Source: Nymphaea colorata (taxonomy: Eukaryota; Streptophyta; Magnoliopsida; Nymphaeales; Nymphaeaceae). Taken from it: 64,000 nt of DNA. The DNA lies in assembly GCF_008831285.2 (NCBI RefSeq), contig NC_045150.1, forward strand, positions 3,672,001 to 3,736,000, in the 5' to 3' direction. Below the pieces are notes generated by a model that did no database searches, was not told where the DNA came from, and was given only the letters and a program-made list of their open reading frames with translations. Below, in pieces: positions 57,561 to 64,000 of this stretch (within the stretch, counting starts at the first letter, position 1; each line of letters begins with the position of its first letter). The translations under genes and the position numbers were made by a program.

Positions 57561-60340
57561 CAGGGAGGCCAAGAACCAGGGCCAGCACGGCCAAGTGAGG
57601 CCAAGAGAGCCAAGCGCCTTCGGCCAGGTTTGCGGCCAGCATAACGGAAAGCGTAGATGGGCTAAAGGAGGCTAATGCAGAACTTGAAGTTGATGCAGCG
57701 GGCGGTGTGGGCAGAACATCATCAGCAGAGTGTGGGCAGCAGGCTGAAGACTTGAAGGCTGAGCAGGCACGGGAACTAGACCTAGATCTGGTTATAGCGA
57801 GTTCAAACCCTGAGTCTAGTCCTGACCCGGTCCACGCATGGCAAGCCTAAGGCTAAACTTTGGCAGGTTATATGGCTGAATTGGCGAGAGAGAAGCCAAA
57901 CTCACTAAACTTCCGAGACATCTTGTCTCGATTTCCTTTCATGCATTTGCTTATAGTCGAGTCCTTTATTTCAGCAACTGTCTCGGTTCATGTGTTAGAA
58001 CCGGTTTTATTTCAAGTACTTAAACTCTTTTGTAAGTCTTTTTTCAGTATGCAATCAAGAATTAGAAGTTGAGTTTTTCATGTGAATTTGCTCTCGCCTC
58101 TCTCTTCCTCTCATCGTCTTACTGCCGGTGACTGGAATCCCAAGCTCCAACCCGTGGGTCTGGTCAAAGCAAAACAGGTTTGGAAACGACCTTTGAGACC
58201 ACCGGAAATCCTCTTAGAGCGTCTTCATCCTAGGCACAAATTCCCCGACCGAATTGCCATCTTCTCACGGTGCAACTTCTTCATCCCCGAAAGAAGTTAG
58301 AAGCTGGAGAACTATCTCGGGAAGGCTTGACGGAAATCGACTCGTGGCTCTAGTCGACTAGTAATCAAGCAACGACTCCAGCTGCTAGAGATTAAGGGAG
58401 GAACCAAATTCATCTCCCGGTTCCTTCCACCTCGAGCAGAGCTTAAGATAGGTTAAGATTGGCCCTAGTAAGCTTCTTAATATCTGTCAAAATCAGAGAA
58501 AGAGACGCCGGAAAGGTAGATCACAGCCTAGTCTATCGGACTGCTTGTCATGGTGAGAATCTGAAGGTTCATTGGAATCCATTGGTAGAAGGCCAGTCAG
58601 ATTTCTGTGAATTTGATGGTGAATCAACCTGAGAATTCTGTCCTCGGCAGCAGCAAGTCACTCCACATCAATTCGAGAATTGCTGTCTAGAAAGGATATG
58701 GATTTTCTGCTATAGACGACCCTTGTTCAACCACATCGCTCGCTCGGCTTGGCAGAAGCCAAACGGTGCTTGGGCGAAAGTTGCAGGCAAAATCTGAAGC
58801 AACCAAGTGCGAATTTCACTCTCTCGCTCACCCCAGCATAGTCGCCCAGATCTTACCAACATCCCCACCAAGTTTCAGGCGAATCCGACCAGCCATCGTG
58901 AAGAACTCTCTCCCAGTTGGAAATCTGTGTGCTACCGCCAGTGTAACCAATCGCTGTTACTTTTCCGATCAGTTTTCGGTCCAGCCCGATCATTTCAATG
59001 GATTCCTGATTTGCCCATGGTCATTTTGATTCATTACTAGAGTTCGAATTAATTGGCAAGGGTATTCCCATCATGTGGTCACTAAATCAAGTTAAGGAGA
59101 GGGCGCAGGCTGCGACCGTTACACGTCGCAGCCTCCTCTTGAGCTCCCCATCTTAAAAGACTAGAGTTACAAATCCCTCCACCAAGTGTCTCTTCAGCCG
59201 TTCACCTCCACTCGCACCATCATCAGCCATCATTGAGGAGTGAAGGTACATATTCAATTTCCTTAGCTAGGGAGACCCTTCTCAAACCTCTTAGCCTCTT
59301 CACCTATCATAACCAACCCTTTCCACTTCAAGTAAGCCATAATCAACCTCCACCTCATGCTAACTCATCCTCGTCATTACTAGCCTTCACCCATCATTAG
59401 TGAACCACTCCCCTCACATGTCTCTTGACTGAAACCCCTTAGCCTAACTGATCCTAATCATTAGTGTCATCTTCTCTCGTGTAACTCTCCACCCTATCTC
59501 GCACAACCCTTCACCTATCTCTAAGTCATAACCGACCCTCTTAGGAATTAACCTCCATCTCACGTCTAGACCAAGCCCACTCCACTACCGAACTACTTCC
59601 AACTTGACCTAACCCGCTTCACCTAAACCGAGCCTACCTAAAACCATACCAAGCTCACCTCCTTGTTCAGAGATCGCCTTGTCCCCTTGGAGTCTAACTA
59701 GTTAGGTTCCCTCTCCGAGGATTGGTTGTGTGCAGCTCAGTTCACCACCACCACTTCATCGGACAACCTCTTCTTGCAGCCTCCATTGCTGCACCCTTCC
59801 ACCAAACATAGTCATAAGCACCAAGGCGACCTCGGCCAGGCGGGCCGAGCCCCTGCCTCCATCCGGGCACTCCACCATCACGTTGCTGTCTCTCTTGGCC
59901 GTCCGAGGCCTGCAGCAACCACACTCCATCCATCAGGTGTAGCAGGCAGCCCCAGTGCCATCCCCTTCCATTCCCGGGACACTCCATCTCTCTCAGCCAG
60001 CTTCCACCAGTCCACAAGCCGTCCTAGGCCAGGCGGGCCTAGCCTTCATTCCACCTCCTTGCTGAGATATCAGAGAGTGGCTTTGCCACTGGCTTTCTCT
60101 CGGATCTATTGCTGTTTAAGTCGATCTCTCATCGGCTAGGTATCTCAACATCCTATAGAACGGGGTTATAAGTGTAATTCTTTGTAAACCAGGCTCTACA
60201 CAATTGTTACTATCAGTAGTCCCTCCAAGACACCTTGCCAAGGACATGGCTCCTGATAGCCAGACCCCGAAAGGAAAGGGCACGGTTTGGCCATTCTAGG
60301 GATGAATGGTTTGTGAATGAATGTTGAGTGAGTTGTGAGA
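57561..60340. other. GC-rich block of unknown origin, possibly LTR or leader
   Basis: This differs in base composition from the AT-rich surroundings and has many short frames (57860, 58082, 58766, 59726) with no domain. It includes a stretch like the untranslated parts of large gypsy elements, but no matching repeat, primer site or coding region was found. The 59726-60139 frame is Pro/Ser/His-rich and looks spurious. Confidence 0.35.
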
Positions 60341-60905
60341 GTTAAATTTGTATCGCTCATGTTTGTACAAGCCTTGATCCCCTTAGTGTTGTAGTATTAT
60401 TTAAACCATGGGTCTGGGAAAACACACTTTTATCTTTTACTAAGCAGGATCTGGTCGAGCTTCTAATTTTTACTAATGCTACTCCATGCCGCACCTTATT
60501 TATTTTATGTCTATCTATTTATTGCCACAACCATGAATCCCATGTACGTGCCACCTATCGATTCCAATCACATATGAAGCATATGTCATCGATAATCTGT
60601 CAATCATTCGCTACCCAAACTACAATTTAATTCAAATTCCAATATCATTAGGCATTTGGTAAGAAAAATTTTGTGCTCTTCGAACACATTTTCTTAAAAC
60701 ACATGTTATGTTCTTATTTGAGAAGAATGATCCAATCACGGTTATCGTTCCTAAATTAAGCAATCAAATGCCAGAAGTAAGTAATTCGATCATATTTCCT
60801 AAACAAAAGCATAGCATTCTTGAAACACATGTTCTAAAAATGTTCTGTGTTCCAAGTGCATAATATTCTCTTTTAGTAGTCTACTTAGACATAATATCAT
60901 GTATT

Positions 60906-61015
60906 ACTTAACCAATTGACCTTCTCTCGTGGCGTCTGTTAGGAATTTGGCCCGAATCACACTTAACCAATTGACCTTCTCTCGTGGCGTCTGTTAGGAA
61001 TTTGGCCCGAATCAC
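60906..61015. repeat. Perfect 55-bp tandem duplication
   Basis: Unit 60906-60960 is repeated exactly at 60961-61015. Each unit contains TGTTAGGAATTTGGCCC, which resembles a plant LTR start. The identity indicates a recent duplication or an assembly artefact; it sits about 600 bp left of a sequence gap. Confidence 0.95.
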
Positions 61016-61609
61016 CGAATTTCAATGATGTACCATTAAGAGGGAAAGGAGCGTGCATGGAAGGGCCAAACTACAAAACATCCAACTGCAACAGGTTTAA
61101 ATTTATGCTCTAATTTGAAATCACATACCTATAGCAAAAATAGAGCTGATGGGTGAACTTTGACTCAGAGGTGATTGATGCTTGGTATTATAACTCATTC
61201 GGGGTGGCAAAAGTCCCCGAGTCAAATGGGCCCAGTACGCTGATGAGCTCGCCCAGGACATAGTGGGGCATGGAAGCCACACCAAGTCGACCGCAGCAGG
61301 CTAGCACCATTGTGCACAATGCGACCTACTGCGGGGTGGGCTGGGAGCGGCTAGGGGTGGGTCATCGACGAGCCGATTGGCAATCTATAAGGCGTGTTCA
61401 GAGGAGGGATGTTTTGGGGTGGACCCGCTCAAGGGATAGTCGATGCGGTCAGGGACGGGGTGCACATCACCTTTTTATAATGTATTTTTTGTTTCTCTTG
61501 CAATCTCTCGACCTCGATCATCTTTGCCCAACTCCCTCTCTCGCTAATATTTCCCAATCGCTTCCACCATTCTTGAGTCTCATGTTCACTGATCATTGGA
61601 TGCTGTAGC
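61016..61609. other. Unassigned sequence left of the gap
   Basis: No gene is seen. The 61270-61608 frame (112 codons) is unidentified and runs up to the gap. Confidence 0.4.
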
Positions 61610-61709
61610 NNNNNNNNNNNNNNNNNNNNNNNNNNNNNNNNNNNNNNNNNNNNNNNNNNNNNNNNNNNNNNNNNNNNNNNNNNNNNNNNNNNNNNNNNNN
61701 NNNNNNNNN
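61610..61709. other. Assembly gap (100 N)
   Basis: Exactly 100 N, the usual placeholder for a gap of unknown size. The order across it is a scaffold inference. Confidence 0.99.
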
Positions 61710-61967
61710 TTTAAGAAAATGTTTTTGATATATTTTGAATTCTTATGTTTCATTTAATATTTAATATCTATTTGCATTTTGTTCTTGTAACTAAATTAGC
61801 AAAAAACTCAAAAATTCTTATTTTTTGTATTTCTTATATTTTGATTTTTGATTAGTGAGATGTTCCACAAAAGAATTTGAACCAATCTAAGAAAAGCCTC
61901 ACCAATAAGAACCTAAAACTATATCTAGATGTTGAAAAGGTGAGGGGAAGAAGAATCCACAACCAAC

Positions 61968-62588
61968 CTTGATAAGCTCCACAAAACAGATTCTCTTTTT
62001 CCTTGAATTTGGCTTATTCAAGTGAAGCCTTCACAGAAGCAACTGTTGGAAGTGGATGACTTGTTGACCATTTCATAACTTCATTTTTAGGCAAATGAAA
62101 TGGATTTAAGGTGACAAAAAGGAACATCTGTCTCCAAACTCTGCAATTCCATTAGTTTAAACCAACAACTACAAAAATATTGTTTTGGTCATTTGAAAGC
62201 AATAGCATGAATAAGGCAATTGAGAATTATATAACTGTTTCAAGATCCTCTATGGAAGGTACAAAAGCTCTTATAGTAGAAATATCATTCATATGAAGAA
62301 CAAGAAATAAGATACCAACAGGTTGAAAATGGCAAGCATGATATAGAAAAGAAAATGTCATTAGATAATAACAAAGATCATTCAGCAGCAACAAAGGTAA
62401 CTACACAAGCAAACCTATAAGAGCACAAAGTTATTTTAATGAAAATATAAACTTACATGAAACACTTCAAACAACATAGATAAAATAGGATTTGTCACCT
62501 ATTCAGTTTTTATATATGTTTTGGCAAAATTTATAAGATGAAAAATCTATCCAAACTAAGACACAGGTATCCTCATGTATGTGCAATT

Positions 62589-62665
<77 letters not shown>

Positions 62666-62859
62666 AAGAAAGATTCATGACATAGTAACATATTGCGGAG
62701 AATTGGAAAAGCAACTATGATACAATATTACAAACCTGAACCACATTGAGCCAATAAGTCAAGCAAATTCTTTTGCCTTTTACCCCAAGAAAATTCCAGG
62801 CTGCCCAGGCTGTTGGATTTTTGGGCATTAAGCTATCATCATGATGAAGGTATATATCA
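61968..62859 (-). pseudogene. Two exons of a plant cyclopropane-fatty-acid-synthase-like gene
   Basis: On the minus strand, exon 62736-62859 encodes DIYLHHDDSLMPKNPTAW, then AWNFLGVKGKRICLTYWLNV, flanked by TGCAG and GTTTGT. The next exon, 62140 down to 61968, encodes SLETDVPF, VTLNPFHLPKNEVMKWSTSH, PLPTVASVKASLE and CGAYQG, flanked by TTGCAG and GTTGGT. These match consecutive parts of the FAD-dependent amine-oxidase-like N-terminal half of plant CFA synthases. The second exon has two small frame errors: a 2-nt loss near 62120 within PFLVTL, and a shift around a TAA near 62018. The first exon is clean. Other exons were not found in the window; the gap at 61610-61709 may hide some. It is a fragment or pseudogene, unless the frame errors are sequencing errors. 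Confidence 0.82.
62589..62672. repeat. Compound CA-GA microsatellite in an intron
   Basis: About sixteen CA units (62589-62622) run into GA units (to about 62661) and then GAAA units. The tract lies in the intron between the two CFA-like exons. The frames it generates are artefacts. Confidence 0.97.
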
Positions 62860-62962
62860 CTGCAATCAAAATGAAAACCAATCTTCAGTAGAAATTGCAT
62901 AAAATGTATATGAAGAAATTGAAGTGCTGCTTTAAGAGAACTCCAAGTACCCCTAGATTTTT

Positions 62963-63056
62963 TGGATTAAGATATTATCAAGGTATATATCATTACAATT
63001 AAAGTCAAAAAAACCAATCTTCATGATAAACTGCATAAAATGTATATAAAGAAATT
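62963..63056 (-). repeat. Decayed tandem copy of the CFA-like exon edge and intron
   Basis: This aligns with 62812-62924: both have 'ttttttggattaag/ttttgggcattaag', then 'aaggtatatatca.t.caat', then 'aaccaatcttca' and 'tgcataaaatgtatat.aagaaatt'. It covers the 5' part of the 62859 exon and its upstream intron. The copy has lost the acceptor (TTACAATT in place of CTGCAATC). Confidence 0.75.
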
Positions 63057-64000
63057 AAAGAGCATAACATAATACACATAGGAAAAGTTACGACCTCTTT
63101 AGAAGACAATTGCATGCTTCTTGTAACCAATATTGTGACGGCACTATTTTTGTCTTCTCTAATAACTTCTAATTTTGATATTGATTCTTTTGCTATTTTC
63201 CATTAAAAACCATAGTTTTATTATATTCTTACTTAAGAAGGACCAATTGAACAACTCGAGTAAAATCTAGCATGTAGTGATGCTTCTTTCTCTCCATTTT
63301 CTATTGGGCAATCATAAGAACCTACAACACAGTTAATTTTTGATACACTAATGAGGATGGGTTTGCCACTAAATTATGTATGCATGCTGATGGGATTTGT
63401 AGGAGACAAGTTGCATGGAATTTGAGAACCAAGAATATCTTTTGTGTTGTCTCACTGAAGTATAGCACAATAAGAAATTCACAACATCCATTATCAAAAT
63501 CAGAGCATTACCATGAATCTATAACTCCAACTACTCCTGCCCCCCTCCCCCAACAAACCCTCACAAAAAAGAAGTCCCAATGTCTCCTACTTTTGTCAAG
63601 CCTTGAAGAATGAGATTACCATGAGTTTGATTACCCAATGGCAATAGTTATGTTGTTAATTTTAGGTTAGTCGTAAGATTTGTACATGACAATCAACAAC
63701 ACATTTTGGCTTGAGCAATTACATGCAACATTATCAAAATCAGTACATGGATTCATTCAGACAACAAAGACATTTAATAAATCATCTAAATCGAATCAAA
63801 GCAGAATTATTTGTGAATCAGATTCTTAAAATTATATCCTCAAATAAAAAATAAGGAAAATGTTAAACGGTCACAAAAAATCAAGAAAATGATAAAAAAA
63901 CTAAAGAGTGACAAAAAATAAAAATAACAAGAATTTAAACTTCAATAGGTAAACTAGAAAGCAAAAAGTTTTAGAAATTTCTAGTTTTAAGTGACAACTC
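63057..64000. other. AT-rich, likely intron or intergenic
   Basis: No further CFA exon or other gene is recognized. The 63380-63613 frame is unidentified. Confidence 0.5.

Noticed and set aside
59726-60139. 137-codon frame rich in Pro, Ser and His
   Set aside because: No domain, no splice or promoter context, and it lies in a GC-rich block where long chance frames are expected.
62503-62720. Frames of repeated Ser-Leu, Val-Cys, Thr-His and Arg-Glu
   Set aside because: Pure artefacts of the CA/GA microsatellite.

Overview
This window is nuclear DNA from a flowering plant. The evidence is cysteine-rich receptor-like kinase (CRK, DUF26) sequence split by introns, plant-type Ty1-copia and Ty3-gypsy retrotransposons primed from tRNA-Met, a 448-bp TRIM element, and fragments of plant housekeeping genes. 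The species cannot be read from the sequence. I found no CRISPR array, no operon, no complete tRNA or rRNA gene, and no long multi-exon gene that is clearly intact.

The backbone is three related CRK copies, all on the + strand. Copy A spans 9440-15193, copy B 31450-39747 and copy C 42616-48588. A and C are a segmental duplication: exons, introns and flanks align, and the similarity resumes near 22895-23290 (A side) and 48588-48870 (C side). All three copies are broken by stops, frameshifts or lost exons. C keeps an open 272-codon reading frame for a signal peptide plus two DUF26 domains, the layout of a secreted CRRSP protein. B keeps the most complete kinase domain, but HRD has become HGD and DFG has become NFG.

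Transposons are nested in and around these copies. A chromodomain-type Ty3-gypsy element (383-9410, minus) sits about 29 bp upstream of the copy A start codon. A TRIM (10670-11117) lies after the A transmembrane exon, and copy C supplies the empty site. A copia element with 5-bp target duplications (15986-22492) lies downstream of A. A second copia element (34328-39034) is inserted in a kinase intron of B and carries an antisense piece of a VOC/glyoxalase-like host gene in its leader. A decayed copia element lies at about 26950-29340.

The right third (48.9-64 kb) is gene-poor. It holds the first two exons of a plant family-2 glycosyl hydrolase gene with a damaged splice acceptor (53445-54160), a possible tRNA-derived SINE (about 57440), a GC-rich block of unknown origin (57.6-60.3 kb), a 55-bp tandem duplication (60906-61015), a 100-N gap (61610-61709), and two exons on the minus strand of a plant cyclopropane-fatty-acid-synthase-like gene (61968-62859) with a partial tandem copy beside them. 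Overall this reads as a decaying disease-resistance-type receptor cluster repeatedly invaded by retroelements. I found no clearly new functional system. The most unusual points are an inverted 29-bp scar at a deletion junction, the host-gene capture inside a copia leader, and the possible receptor-to-secreted-protein conversion in copy C.
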